DNA of 64,000 bases from Dipteronia dyeriana. Its lineage: Eukaryota > Streptophyta > Magnoliopsida > Sapindales > Sapindaceae. A program made the position numbers and the translations under genes. The notes under the pieces were generated by a model that saw only the letters and a program-made list of their open reading frames with translations, ran no database searches and was not told where the DNA came from. This document shows, piece after piece, positions 1 to 12,344 of the stretch; positions within the stretch are counted from its first letter, which is position 1, and every line of letters starts with the position of its first letter. The stretch spans positions 111,845,088-111,909,087 of the forward strand of contig CM065300.1 of NCBI GenBank assembly GCA_032871835.1, in the 5' to 3' direction.

Positions 1-665
1 ATGCGGTTTGTAAAGCATAGCCCCAAAAAGAATTAGGGAGCGTTGAATAACTCAACATAGACCTAACCATGTCCAAAAGAGTTCTAATTCTCCTTTCTAC
101 CACCCCATTTTTTTTAGGTGTGCCTGGTGTAGAAAATTGAGAAATTATCTCATTATCAATAAGATATTGCTGAAACTCACCAGATATATATTCTCCACCA
201 CGATCAGACCTCAAGATTTTTATGTGTTTCTCAATCAGATTTTCTACTTCAGCTTTAAATGCTTTGAACATGTCAAAAGCATCCGACTTATGTCTCATGA
301 GATAAACATAGCCAAATCTTGAGTGATCATTCGTGAAAGTGATGGAGTACTCATATCCACCTCTAGATTGAATGCTCATAGGTCCACACACATCAGTGTG
401 TATCAATCCTAAATATTCGATAGCTCTTGTGCCTTTGGTCGTAAACGACCTTTTGGTCATTTTACCTTTCAAACAAGATTCACAAGTTGGTAGATCATTA
501 ACCTTTAAGTCACTTAGAGGTTCGTCACTTACCAATCTTTTAATCCTATTAAGGTTAATATGACTAAGGCGCAAATGCCATAGGTAGGTTTCATCTTTTG
601 ATAATTTTACTCTTTTACAATTAGGTTACGTTGATTCTGTGTCTAACAAGTGAGAGACCCCTTAT
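1..665 (-). pseudogene. Ty1/copia family A pol remnant: integrase start and pre-integrase zinc domain
   Basis: This is a decayed pol segment of a minus-strand copia retrotransposon that runs off the left edge of the window. Translated on the minus strand, positions 450-600 give the pre-integrase block (WHLRLSHINL, then CESCLKGKMTKRSF). Positions 1-300 give integrase core text matching the plus-strand copy at 14850-15180. Integrase would insert element cDNA into the genome. Protease and the gag zinc knuckle are missing: sequence at about 660-700 jumps from the lysine-rich end of gag straight to the pre-integrase block. Reading is interrupted by stops, so the copy is dead. Family membership is seen directly from the close match to the element at 13777-19616. 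Confidence 0.8.
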
Positions 666-1355
666 AGTTTGGCCCAGGTTTCTTTTTCTTCTGTTGTTAC
701 TTGAACTTCTAATAGGTCTTAATAGTAGCAACTTTACCAACCATATGAATCTCTCTTACCTTTCACAATAATCGTTTTGGCGCTTTGAACATCTTACATC
801 AGGCCGTGCAAGGTGTATTCCTTATTGTTCAAGGTGTAGTCTAACTTTGAACAAACCAAAGGAATCCGATAGTGAGTTGTCAATCATGTCAAGTTTTCGT
901 CTCACCATCTATCTCAGCACAATTAAATTCAGCTGTGTTGAGATGTGCTATGACTTTCGTCATGTGATCTTTCACAGTTTGTCCTGGTTTCATCCTAAGA
1001 TTTATAAAAGCAGATATTGCCTCTCCTCTTAGTCATCCTAGAACTCATAGCTAATATCTCTTATAGAGACATCATTATATCGACATCAATCTCCATTCCT
1101 TCGTGTTGTTGTTGCAACACGTCAGAGATTATGGTCATAATGTAACGTACATTTAACCATCTTCTCTGAAGACATCCACTACTGATACTCATATCTTTTC
1201 TCCTGAGTAGATTCATTAGTTTGGTGGTTTAGGAATAGACAGAACGAACTTATGGTTTTTCAACTTACAACAACCCATTTTTTTGTTTTCCATTCGACAT
1301 AATTATCAACAGTTAAAGTATTATCTTTTAGTAATTTGATTAGGGATGGGGTCAT
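666..1355 (-). pseudogene. Ty1/copia family A gag remnant
   Basis: This is the decayed gag (nucleocapsid precursor) of the left-edge family A element. The proposed start codon is the minus-strand ATG at 1355, followed by MTPSLIKLLKDNTLTVDNY, a normal N-terminal pattern for copia gag (x-L-L-x-x-x-x-L-T-x-x-N-Y). The stretch at 780-900 pairs with the gag of the plus-strand copy at 13880-13985, so the two are relatives. Several frame breaks are present. The copia family is clear from the gag pattern and its position between leader and pol. It is not functional. Confidence 0.7.
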
Positions 1356-2686
1356 GATTTCTTTATATTAACAAAAATTATATAAGTAAATAATCATGAT
1401 GTAGCCCTTTTGAATATTTATCTTGAATTAAATAAAATACTTCAATCGTAAAAATTCAACGGTGATCCAACACCCATAAATGTCACGCCTCGTTTGGGAG
1501 TTCACAACATTTACTAGTTGGACTAGGTCCCACCTAATTGTTAACATAACAACTGACGTTATCAATTTTAGGCTTGCAATTTTATTAACAAGAACTCTTG
1601 GAGGATATTTATAAAATTACATTGAGTGTGTTACCAAGTTATCGATCTTCAATATGTTCCCTCGTGAATATCCCTCATTTGGGAGTAGATTTCATTTGGG
1701 CTAATTGTCTAGTCTATCCTTGTAAGGAAGTATCTTGCTAAATTCTATTCATGAATACCTCTTGGGTGGTTATTACACGAAACATAAAGCTAAACTGAAC
1801 TTGGAGGCCGTAGGTGTTCCAAAACACCTTCTCCCACTCAGTTATTTAAGGCGTGTGATCGAATTCCAAAGAATGATTTACCAAGTTATCTAGATGACAA
1901 TTTAGATACCTAAACCATTCTATGTATGTTCATGCCAAAAGAGATATATGAGTGGCACTCATATTCTATAAGATATGTTATCAAACAACGACAAACATTG
2001 CATTATTTACAAAAATATAAATAGCTATAATTTTGGTCCATCCTAAAAAACCAAGTAAATTACATGTCTTGGAATACAAAAAACTCCTTTCCTGGCGAAC
2101 AAGTCTTCACGCGACCTTCATCGTTTTGGACTCTCTTGGCTACCTCCCATGGGCATGCGCATGCCACAAACCCATAAAGGGCTACCATGCCCAGCCCATG
2201 GCTTCCATAGGGCTGCCGTGCGTAGCCCATGCCATAACAAATGTGGTTGTGTGCTCTTCGCACGCATGTTTGTTGCTACGGCTCACTTGGTCCCAAACTT
2301 GTTCCGGTTGCTCCCAATTCTTCAAACCTTCAAGTCTTCGAAACTTGAGAGTATTACAGAATAATTATAAATAAAAAATACTGCAGTTTTTTTTATTATA
2401 ACAACAAAATAAAGAAAAAACTTTGCAATTACCAAGAAGGAAATTATAGCGATGATAGGCCACCCTTCTTGTTACAATCCAAAAACAAAATACATTGAAA
2501 TTCTAGGACCAAAATTGAGCAATAACAATCCACGTATAAAACATATATATATCCATACATTCCAATGTAAATATATATATATATATGCGAATACCTAGAG
2601 TGTCATCTCTTTTTATAACATGCATATATACAATTAAAAGAAAAAGATTCTCGAACACATACATCAATTAATCAAGGGTACAACCA
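1356..2686 (-). other. Untranslated leader of the left family A element, with a G+C-rich palindromic patch
   Basis: About 1.3 kb lies between the PBS and the gag start. It has no conserved reading frame. The notable part is 2130-2240, which is richer in G+C than its surroundings and carries short palindromes built from CCCATGGG, GCATGC and GCCCATGG. Frames crossing it (for example 2033-2374) look like chance products of this composition. A leader of similar length occurs in the family D element at 41415-42955. Confidence 0.55.
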
Positions 2687-2699
2687 GGCTCTGATACCA
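2687..2699 (-). promoter_or_regulatory. Primer-binding site (tRNA-iMet type) of the left family A element
   Basis: The minus strand reads TGGTATCAGAGCC two bases inside the LTR, complementary to the 3' end of plant initiator tRNA-Met. This is the usual minus-strand priming site of plant Ty1/copia elements. It fixes the element's orientation and the inner edge of the LTR at 2702. Confidence 0.9.
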
Positions 2700-2701
2700 A
2701 T

Positions 2702-5112
2702 TGTAGGGAAAAAACCACGCGCAGCGGAAGCGTGAGAAATTTTAATAAAAATTAGGGTATGCGTATAAATAAAAAATTTCCCTTTGACTAACAAGGACCT
2801 TAACCCTAGATTAATTGATGTATATAAAAAGTGTCGTACCTTTTTCTCGGGATGATTGAACAATCGCCAAATTGATTCCACAAGATCTTCCAATCCAATC
2901 ACGAATGTGAATCACCTAGGAGTGTGGGCTCCCTTTCTTTTAATCGTATACCTGAGGATGGAAACAAACAAAATCTTCTTCTTTGTTAGTTACGATAATT
3001 CTTCAATAAGAAAACAAAGAACGTTAGGTCACTTGTGAATTATCAATCAATTTGATCGAAACTCCCGTGAACCTTGATTCGATGTTGTACACGAAACCTT
3101 TTTGATGTAAAGGCTACTAGTGTACTATCAAAAACTAAACGTTCTTTCTTCCTTTTCTTCTTTGTCGAATCACACACTATTTTTTAGAGCTGATCAAATT
3201 TTGTCTAGAGTAAAATCAGATTTTTCTCCCTCAAAATTCCTATGGTGGCCGAATTCTTCTCTTAGAAAAATAGGGCTAGCCGAAATCTCTCTTAGAAAAG
3301 CTTCGAGTTGTCCGAAATTTCCAAACCTATATATATAGGATCATAAGTCCTCTCCTAAGAAGGATTTACTTGGTTGGCAAGAATCCTTTCCTTAGGTGGA
3401 TTTATTTGGTAGTTAAGAATCCTTTTTTAAAAGGAATTCTATCCTCCTCTTATATATACATAGCTGGCCAAAATTTCACTTAATATAATTAGGAGACTTA
3501 ATTCTTTTCCTAAGAAGGATTTACTTGGTAGTTAATAATCCTTTCCTTAGGTGGAATTACTTGGTGGTTAAGAATCATTTTCAAAAAAGAATTATATCCT
3601 ACACCAAGACTCCTAATATAACTCAATAGTGTAATTGTAACCATATTAAAGACATCCTAATTTGATTAGATAAATAATTCCTTGTCTACTTATCAAATGT
3701 AGTCTTTAATATTAATTATACTACCAACAATAGTATAATTTTAGGAGATCATCTCCTACTAGGAATTTTTTTTTTGACTTTTGATTAAATAATTAATTAA
3801 TCAACAAATTATTTAATTTCTATTTAATTAAATAATAAAATAAATTAATAAAAATAAGCTATTCTAAAAAGCCTTGCTGCCCAAACCGTATATATGGGCC
3901 AGTATATTATTTTATTATTTTATTAAATCCATTTGACCTTTATAAAAAGTCCACATGTGAGCTAGACCCATTCTTACAAAAAGAAACAATTCCACATGCC
4001 TCAATACAATTCTAGATGGACCCCTAAATTGGTCCGGTAGAATATATCAAGTGATCAATGCAAGTTTGTATGGATTGGGGATCTTGGCGGGCTATCTAAA
4101 TTTAAGCTCCAATAGACACAACCCGATCACAATCAACAAATGATTCACTTAGGTCTGATCTATTTATTTTTAGTTCATTCCACCAAAGAACTAAAATTTA
4201 ACTCTTAAATAAAGATAGAATAAGTTGATGTTACTCATTCATACCCTAGACAACCTTATTGGAGAAAGTGTATCCTCATGAAGAATATCAGTAATCGCCA
4301 AGAGCTCATAGACTGCTTATAGCTCTCCAAGTTACCATATTTACTCATATGACCACATAATTTTGAACTTGGATATTTTAACTTGTCCAGAAGCCATGTT
4401 TCAATAAACACTATTGAAAACTTAACGTTAAGATTTCATATCCATTACCTCAAAAAATCCATATGATGATATTCTACTCTCATTTAATAAATGGAGCCAC
4501 GATGTCCATATCTATAAATGAAGTCCTCTATCAATTAACAAATGAATACCACCAAACTATAGAGAATAGACTATGCTATATAATCGTACTCATTGATAGC
4601 TCAAATGATAACACTTGCAACCATAAGTCCATCATTTATCTCAGGATTTAGATAGACTCTCCGATTGTCTTCAAATGAAAACTTTTATCAATTGATGGTT
4701 CTAGATAAATTATTTCATTGTGATCCGATTCAATGCACCCAATGCACTAGATTCTTTTGCCTAAAGACACCACACTTTGATGATTTTAGACTCTTCATAA
4801 CACATTTGATCCCACTCAAATGCTGGCAAAAGAATCTAAAACTTTAACAACATAAAGGCGCCCAACATTTATCTTAAATTGTGAATATTATTCAAGACTA
4901 ACTAAAGAATTGTGTCTGCCTCATACATATCTAGTTGTATGAACAATTCTTCTTTTCTCGTAGTCTTTTGACCTTATGATTATTTAATTTTGACAATTTT
5001 AATAATTAAACTATAAATGCTATAAGATTTGTTAAGCTAGAAATCACTTTATTGATATGAAAAGATTGTCAAATACATTATTATACTTTTGCTATTGAGC
5101 ATAATCCTAACA
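2702..5112 (-). mobile_element. 5' LTR of the left family A copia element
   Basis: The LTR is bounded by the PBS on its left and starts TGTAGGG and ends CCTAACA in plus-strand reading, so it has the TG...CA ends of an LTR. The 2411-bp length and sequence match the plus-strand LTR at 17327-19616 throughout: the minus-strand start resembles TGTTGGGTTTATGCTC, and the ends share the TTTTTCCCTACA pattern. The partner LTR lies beyond the left edge, so the target duplication cannot be checked. It contains no genes. Short frames at 2672-2902 and 4463-4847 are LTR sequence. Confidence 0.88.
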
Positions 5113-6769
5113 GAGAGTTCTCTTTGGCACTTCTCTGGCTCCCTCTTGTAGTTGATCAAGGTTACCATTTTGTGGCTACCGATTATGTTGGCTGGCGAGG
5201 TTCCCTTAGTGGGAGTTCAAGAGCTGACTTTATCTGTTGGGTCGGTAGCTCACCGGTAGTGTTGAGGGCGCGGGGCTCTAAACTATCTAGAAATAAGGGC
5301 ATAGGCTCTAGCCTCTCTTGAACCGATACTAGTGGTGGTGCTCCAAATCTATCAAAAGTTGATACCTTGGTGCCTGACCTACTGCTCCCAAATGGCTTGG
5401 CCTACCACTGAGGCGGTTGTGACTTGGGCTTTGACTCACGTAGTAATATGAGGTGCTTGAGCAGGTTTATTGTGTTTTGATATCTTTCCTTTCTTTTGTA
5501 ACTTTCGGGAAGAGAATGTGGACTAGTGCCCTGATGCTTTGAACTGTCCTTGGGAGGATAAAAGTCTCATATTTTATACAGTGAAAACAAAGACGTATTT
5601 TTGATGGCTTTCAATAGATCGGTGTGGAAAATTCCCTACAGACATTGCCAAAGAGTGTTGACCAAAACTTCACTCTGGAAGTTGAATATCAGCTAACACC
5701 CTCAACCCGCTACTTTAGGAGGTTACAGGGTATAGGTACTTTGTACCAAGGAGGTTCGAAAGAGAATAAGGGAAAAGGAAGGGAGAGTGAGATTGCTAGC
5801 AAATAATTATTTTATTAATCAAATAGGTGAAATAACTTTAGTGGTGTACAATGATCATGGACTTGATACAAATTTGATCTCACTATGCTCTCTCTTTCTC
5901 TCTCTCTCTTTTATTCCCTCAAAACTGTTGGAGATGACGAACTCATACGTGTCGATAAGTGGCTAAATCGTGAGAAAAATGGTGAAGAAGCTCTGATGTT
6001 TTTCTTTTTATTTTTCGATACCCTATCTGGATCTTGACACCCCCTTTTAATCCCTCATCGCCATCAATCAAATCCCTATAATTTAGACCAATTAATTGGT
6101 CATGTTAGCGGAAATGATTGGCTTTGATTAGGGAATCAAATTACACTAGAATTACTCCTATTGATTACATCAAATTTCCATTTGGGTTTAAATTTGAATA
6201 AATGGAGAATTCATTAACCTGTTTGGTCACATTATAGAGCTTTAATGGTGAAGAAGTCAACTTTGTAACTTGGAGAAGAAACCATGATTATGCGTATCTA
6301 ATGGCGAGGTACCTCAAGTTACCAGTCTGATGGCATGGTGCTTGACCGATACTTCTGGAGCTTTTCGGCTAGCTTCCTTCTTACCTAGTGGGCGTGTCGC
6401 ATACCTAGGGGAGGTGGCGAGATGGTATTATGGCACTCAATCAGATATCTTGATGCTTTCTGTAGGTACTGAAATCTCTCAGGTGTTAGTATCGAAGTAC
6501 TCGAGTACCGGGCTGAAAAAGGTGCTTAGATATCAGGTTGAAGATATCCAAGTACCTAGGTAATAGGTAAGAGATATCACAGACTGGTGTCGAGGCATTA
6601 GGAAGAAGTTACCTTTCTGCTGATTAGTCCTAATCATTTGGTAGTTTAGAGAATGATAGTTCGAGATAGGTAGTATCATGCTAGCCTTACCTGGTATCAG
6701 AAAGCATGTCTTACCAGGTACCAGTTGGGTGGAAAATTTTGCTTTGACCCCTGCCATAAATGGCTATTA
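5113..6769. other. Unassigned 1.6-kb stretch
   Basis: I recognise no gene or repeat end here. It is less A+T-rich than its neighbours over 5113-5460 and 6290-6560. It holds a CT-rich microsatellite near 5890-5915, and a TGGTATCAG at about 6692 followed by AAAGCATG, which resembles a PBS only in its first nine bases. The longest frames (60-77 codons) have no recognisable motifs. It may be a decayed retroelement, but the sequence alone does not show that. Confidence 0.5.
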
Positions 6770-7640
6770 ACACAAGTGTTATCATTTGAGCCATCAATTA
6801 GTACGATTATATAGCATAGTCTATCCTCGATGGTTTGGTGGTATTCATTTGTTAATCGATAGAGGACTTCAATTATAGTTATGGACTTCGTGGCTCCATT
6901 TTTTAAATGTGAGTATAATAACATTATATGGATATTTTGAGGTATTGGATATTAAATCTTAAAGTTAAGTTTTCAAAAGTGTCTACTTAAATATGGCTTC
7001 TGGACAAGTCAAAATATCCAAGTTCAAAATGCGGTCATATGAGTAAATATGGTAACTAGGAGAGTTATAGGCGGTTTATGAGCTCTTGGCGATTACTGGT
7101 ATTTTTCATGAGGATACACTATCTACAAAAAGGTCGTCCATTGAATGAATGAGGAATAATGACTTATTCTATCTTTATTTAAGAGTTCAATTTTAGTTCT
7201 TTAGTGGAATGAACTAAAATTAATATATCGAACCTAAGTGAATCATTTGTTTATTGTGATTAGGTCATGTCTATTGAAGCTTAAATTTAGATAGCCCCCC
7301 AAGATCCCCAATCCACATGAACTTGCATGAATCACTTGATATATTCTGTCGGACCAATTTTTGGGTCCATCTAGAATTGTTTTTGGATTTCGAAATCCAA
7401 AAGTTTTGGACAGGTGCAGTCATGTGTGATCAAAACACACTATAACTCTTTAAATACCTGGTATGGGCAGTCAAGGGTGTGGGAATCCTTGGGATGCCTT
7501 GATGGGGTGCGATTAGCATTCCATTAATACATTAAAAATATAATTTGCATATTTTAATTAAATGGGTTGTTTAAAATTATATTAATGTATTAATTTAAGG
7601 CATGTGGACTTGTTTCATTTGTAGTGACAATGGGTCTAGT
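6770..7640 (+). mobile_element. Fragment of a family A copia LTR
   Basis: Sequence from about 6772 follows the LTR at 17327-19616 in the same direction (compare 17820-18470). Both contain the passage leading to CACTTGATATATTCT and the stretch around GCATGTGGACTTGTTTC. Both LTR ends are missing. The fragment stops in mid-LTR at about 7640, where family B sequence begins. It is an old truncated or solo LTR. Confidence 0.75.
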
Positions 7641-10113
7641 GAAATACCTACAAGGTTATACTAAGCAACCTAGAGGGTGGGTGAATAGGTTGTCACTCAG
7701 TTTTTAAAACTCTTTCGAGACTTGTGACAAAACCTTAATGAGCATGCAAATTAACATTCAACATGATTGTTATGAGAAAACAATTTATTCAAATATGCGC
7801 AAATCGCCACCCTTAGTCTACAAAAACATATAACAAGAAAGAATGTATCTTATAAACAAATATATTCAATGTAGAGCAAATTCCATAAGTTGTACTTAGA
7901 GTATTACAATATGAAACTTTACATCTTGAAATGTAATATCACAAGATACAAAGTTCAAGCAATTACAAATATACAATATATAAATGTACAAATAAAATGA
8001 TACTTACAACTTTGATCATGTGAAGTGCTTGCATATCACATGTCACAACAATCTTGTTTACGAGAATATCTAAAGATGAAGCTTATGAAAACAAGATACA
8101 AACACAAACATACAAGTCTATAAGAGAAAGGGATAGAGAAAGTTGACACGGGATATTTATGTGGTAAATCTCTGAAGAGAAAACATCCATGGGATGATTC
8201 CACAACCATTGACAAACATAATCCACCAGTAGATAAAACGAGTACAATCTCTCAAGTGACCCCTTCACCTAGAAATTACCCTCATATCCTACTCAATGAA
8301 CATTATGTCACCTTGCTAAACTATCTGAGTCTTCCAAACTCTAGTCAAGACTTCCTAGTTTAACTATCCAAGGCTTCACACCTCTAGCTTAGACTCCTTG
8401 CTCAACTATCCAAGGCTTCACGCCTCTAGTCAAGACTTCCTTACTCAACTATCTGAGGCTTCACACCTCTAGTCAATACTTCCTTGCTCAACAATCCGAG
8501 GCTTCACACCTCTAGTTAAGACTTCCTTGCTCAACTATCTGAGGCTTAACACCTCTAGTCAAAACTTCTTGTTAAAATCAAAGAATCACTCTATGAAATG
8601 AGACTTCCAACCTCTTCACAAGGCATCTAAGTGATCATGAAGGCAAAATACAAACAAGCACGCAACATAGAAAATGATGATCAACAAATTCTATGGAATG
8701 TAGACATAAGTATGAAAATCCATTTATCAAATATAGTCTAGTTAAAATGCATGACTGACAAATCTAGATCTCTTAAGAAATATTCAATATCATTTAATCA
8801 ACTAGATGCATTCATGAATATCAAACTTGAGTCACAAGATATGACCATTAAGTACATGTTACATGTTTTAATCACATATACAAAAACAAGCTAAAACCAT
8901 ATGACAAAGTCATTTAGATTTCTAGCAGAAGTTCTAGAGCATATAATAATCATAGATTCAATTAAACACAAGAATAGCTCTAAGAACACAACAATATGTA
9001 TTTTCAAGAGTAGATTTGGTCAATTTAAATCTAATACATGTATGAACTATTTTTCTCAAAATCAATCAATCAAATATCATCAAATAGTCCAATATTAAAA
9101 GCTAGCACAATACAATCTCAATCATGTGAAAACACAGGTAAAAGCAAAACCTAGCTCAACATGAGAGATTTCAAATTAAGAACAACTAAATTCTAATTGA
9201 AGCTCTAACACTCATTAACATATGTTCAAGTCAAATACACAAAAGTAGGAAGAAGACCCAAGGCAATTGAAGATCATAAAGCACACAACATATGAGATGA
9301 ATCAAATACCTTGACAACAAGAGCAACCACGAAATTTGAGGTAGAACACCAAATAAACTTGAACAAAAGACTCCAAATATTCTTAGAGATGATAGATGAC
9401 TTCAATATAAAGATTCTCTAACTTGAATCACTCAAATCGGATATGAAATGAGAAATATATGATGATTCTAAGTTGAGAGAAAATTTCAGAAAATTTCTGC
9501 ACACAAAAAGGTTTTCTTCAATTTGATTTACGGTGAGAGAGGGAAATATAAAGAGGGAAAGAGTTATTTGGTGTAGCAAGCTCACACATGAAAAACTTTC
9601 ATATGACCTATAGGAGAACACGCCAAGTCAACACATGAATTTGATTGACCATGCACACCAAACACTATGTACATGCAATACTTGTAACAGAGTCCCTTGA
9701 ATAATGAATTGCATTGTTGGCGAGATGCTCGCTTAAACAAAGGAAATATTTGGGCGAGATGCCCAGGCGCCAAATTCGGCCAAGGGAGGCAAATGGAAAT
9801 TTGCCATCATTTTTCTCTTTTGATCCTTTTCGAGCACCTCTTGTATTCCTCGACCGTTCTCTGGCCTTTGAACTTCAAATTGGAATCCGTTTATGGATTA
9901 CAAACCGGGACTCTCCCACACACATGGACGACTTTAAAACTTTGACCAGAAGTTACAAATTCGACTCGATATACGAATACAAAGAAATATATACAACATG
10001 ACTGGAAAGCGATGTAACTCTTCACTCGAAACTCAAAATCAAATATATTTGTAACCGAAATGACCAGAATTCAATAAGAAACAATATAAGATCAAATTCA
10101 TGTCTAAGATCCA
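7641..10113 (-). mobile_element. Family B LTR-like repeat, copy 1
   Basis: This long non-coding repeat begins near CCTAGAGGGTGGGTGAATAGG and ends with AGATCCA at 10113, directly before copy 2. Landmarks shared with copy 2 include GTGGTAAA plus CATCCA around 8160-8200, a run of about 43-bp tandem units at 8316-8575, and the motif CGACTCGATATACGAA near 9962. Copy 3 and the related sequence at 61690 support its identity as an LTR, because the latter lies beside a PBS. A GGGGGTGAATAGG start is familiar from plant SIRE-type copia LTRs, but that assignment is from memory and tentative. Confidence 0.6.
8316..8575. repeat. 43-bp tandem repeat inside the family B LTR
   Basis: About six imperfect head-to-tail units run through the pattern CTCAACTATCCGAGGCTTC followed by ACACCTCTAGTCAAGACTTCCTTG. 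The same unit recurs inside the other family B copies (10585-10890, 13100-13315 in reverse, and 19690-19860), with different unit numbers and sequence drift. It is therefore a minisatellite that belongs to the LTR and not to the locus. Confidence 0.8.
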
Positions 10114-10115
10114 TG

Positions 10116-12301
10116 TGAAAATACAAACACGGTTAAATGCTCAAGGCTAACCTAGGGGGCGTGAATAGGTTAGACACATTTTTCGACTCCCTTAGAAACA
10201 AACAAAAGTTTGTCCCTCTAGATTGCTTGTATCACAATATATATATATATATATATATATCAATTAAAGACACTTAATCAATATATAAAACAAGTAAAGT
10301 GTGATACAAACAAGTAATCATAACACATACACAATCTCTATTATAGAATAGAAGTCAACTTACATATGGAGTTCTATCCATAGTATTCAAATAACAAATA
10401 CAAATATAAGAGAGATAGGGATAGAGAAAAGTTGACACAAGAAATAACGTGGTAAACCTCCGAAGAGGAAACATCCACGGGTTAGCAACCACCGGCAAAT
10501 AAAATCCACTAGTAGATAAGACAAGTACAATCTCTCAAGTGACCTATTCACCTAGAAACTACCCTCCTATCCTACTCATGAAGATGTTGCCCTCTTGCTC
10601 AAAATTCTGAGGCCTCACACCTCTTGTCAAGACTTCCTCTCTCACCCTTCTGGATCCTCACAACCCTAGGCAAGAATTCTTGCTTAACTATCCGAGTCCT
10701 CCCGACTCTAGTCAAGACTTCCTCTCTCACCTTTCCGGATCCTCACGACCCTAGGCAAGACTTCTTTGCTCAACTATCCGAGTCCTTCTGACTCTAGCCA
10801 AGACTTCCTTGCCTGGCAATCTGAGGTCTCCCACCTCTTGCCAAGACTTTCTTGCTCAACAACATAGGTCTCAAACATATTGTCAAGACTTCCTTCTCAC
10901 AAGGCATCTAGGTGATCATGAATGCAAAACACAAACAAGCACGCAACATAGAAAGTTATGATCAACACATCCTATGGAAAATACTAGACATGAGCAACAT
11001 GAGCATGAATGCACAAAACAATTGTAGTCTAGTCAATCATCCATTTTTAATCCATATAGATCATGTAAGATATGTTCAACATTAATTACAACCTAGATAC
11101 ATGCATAGATCTAAAACTTGAATCACAAGATATGTTCAATTACCACATAATCAAGTTTAAATCTCATAAAACAAAAACATGCTAAAATTATGTGACAAAG
11201 TCATTTAGATTAAAGCTAAAGTTCTAAAGCATATTCCTATTCATAGATTAAACAAAAACACATAAATAGCTCAAAAGAACACAAACACATGTATCATTGT
11301 GAGATTTTGGCCAAAGAGAGCCTAATACATGTGAGGAACTATTTTTCACAAAATCAATCAATCAAAGATCATCAAATAGTCCTAGAATCAAAGCTAGCAC
11401 AATACAATCCCAAACATGTGAAAACATAGCCAAATTACAAAACCTAACTCAACATGTGAGATTTCAATTGAAACTCAATCTAGCTTGAAATGAGTTCAAA
11501 ACTTAAATCAAAACAATCACAAGACACATATATATGTTGAAGAAGAAAACCCAAGGCAATTGACCAAGTTTTAAAAGAAAACATTGAGAGAAAATCAATA
11601 CCTTAGTTAATTTTGGTGCAGTCCCGTTTTTATGAGTTTAGACTCCAAAAAAAGCAATAAAAAGAACTCAAACTTTCATAGAAAAGATGGAGGATGAATA
11701 GAAAAACACTCTCAACTTTGAATCACTCAAAACGGAGTTCAAACGAAGAAGTTATGGTGTTTGGAAGGTGAGAAAATATGGAGAGAAAATTATGCACTCA
11801 AGTTTTAAATTTCTTCTTAGAATTAAATGTGAGAGGGAATGGAAATATAAAGGAGAGAGAAATAATAGAAGCAAAAGGACCAAAATTACACCTTTGAGAA
11901 TGCTTCCCCTAGATGGTGTGTGAGCATCTTGGGGCAGCAAGGAGTTGTGGCCGAGATGGCCACGCGCCATCTCGGGCTTGCACCATTTGATGGCCTTTGG
12001 CCATGGTGCAACTCCCTTACACTCCTCTCGCGTTCTTCGGCCATTCTTTGGCATCCAAACTCAGAATTTGAATCCGTTTGTGGATTAAAAATAGTAACTC
12101 TCTCATGGACATGGACATATAAGATACTCAACTCAAAAAATAATAATTCGACTCGATATACGAAGACAAAGACAATGTATGCAATATGAGTTAAAAGTGT
12201 AGTATCCTTTGACTTAGAACTTCAAATCAATAGTATGAGTAACCAAAATAACCGAAACTCAATCAAGAATGATTTAAGACTAAATTCAAGTTCAATATCC
12301 A
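10116..12301 (-). mobile_element. Family B LTR-like repeat, copy 2
   Basis: It is 2186 bp long and begins TGAAAATACAAACACGG and ends CAATATCCA, giving TG...CA ends. It lies two bases after copy 1, in the same orientation. It holds an (AT)n tract at 10236-10260 and the 43-bp tandem units at 10585-10890. A G+C-rich island at about 11920-12030 contains GAGATGGCC and its near complement. Short frames at 11752-12189 lie on both strands of this island and are not genes. The left 1.7 kb is the mirror image of copy 3, forming a large inverted repeat. Confidence 0.65.
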
Positions 12302-12344
12302 TGTTATACAGACATATATCATTTCACATGATATCTTTCCCTCT

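Noticed and set aside
2033..2374. 113-codon frame in the leader of the left copia element
   Set aside because: It overlaps frames on both strands in a G+C-rich palindromic patch, has no motif and lies in an untranslated leader.
8316..8575. Regular repeats that might suggest a CRISPR array
   Set aside because: Units are imperfect tandem copies with no unique spacers, and they recur inside every family B LTR of a plant genome.
11752..12189. Several 80-100-codon frames on both strands
   Set aside because: They sit on opposite strands of a G+C-rich island within a family B LTR and share no features with known proteins.
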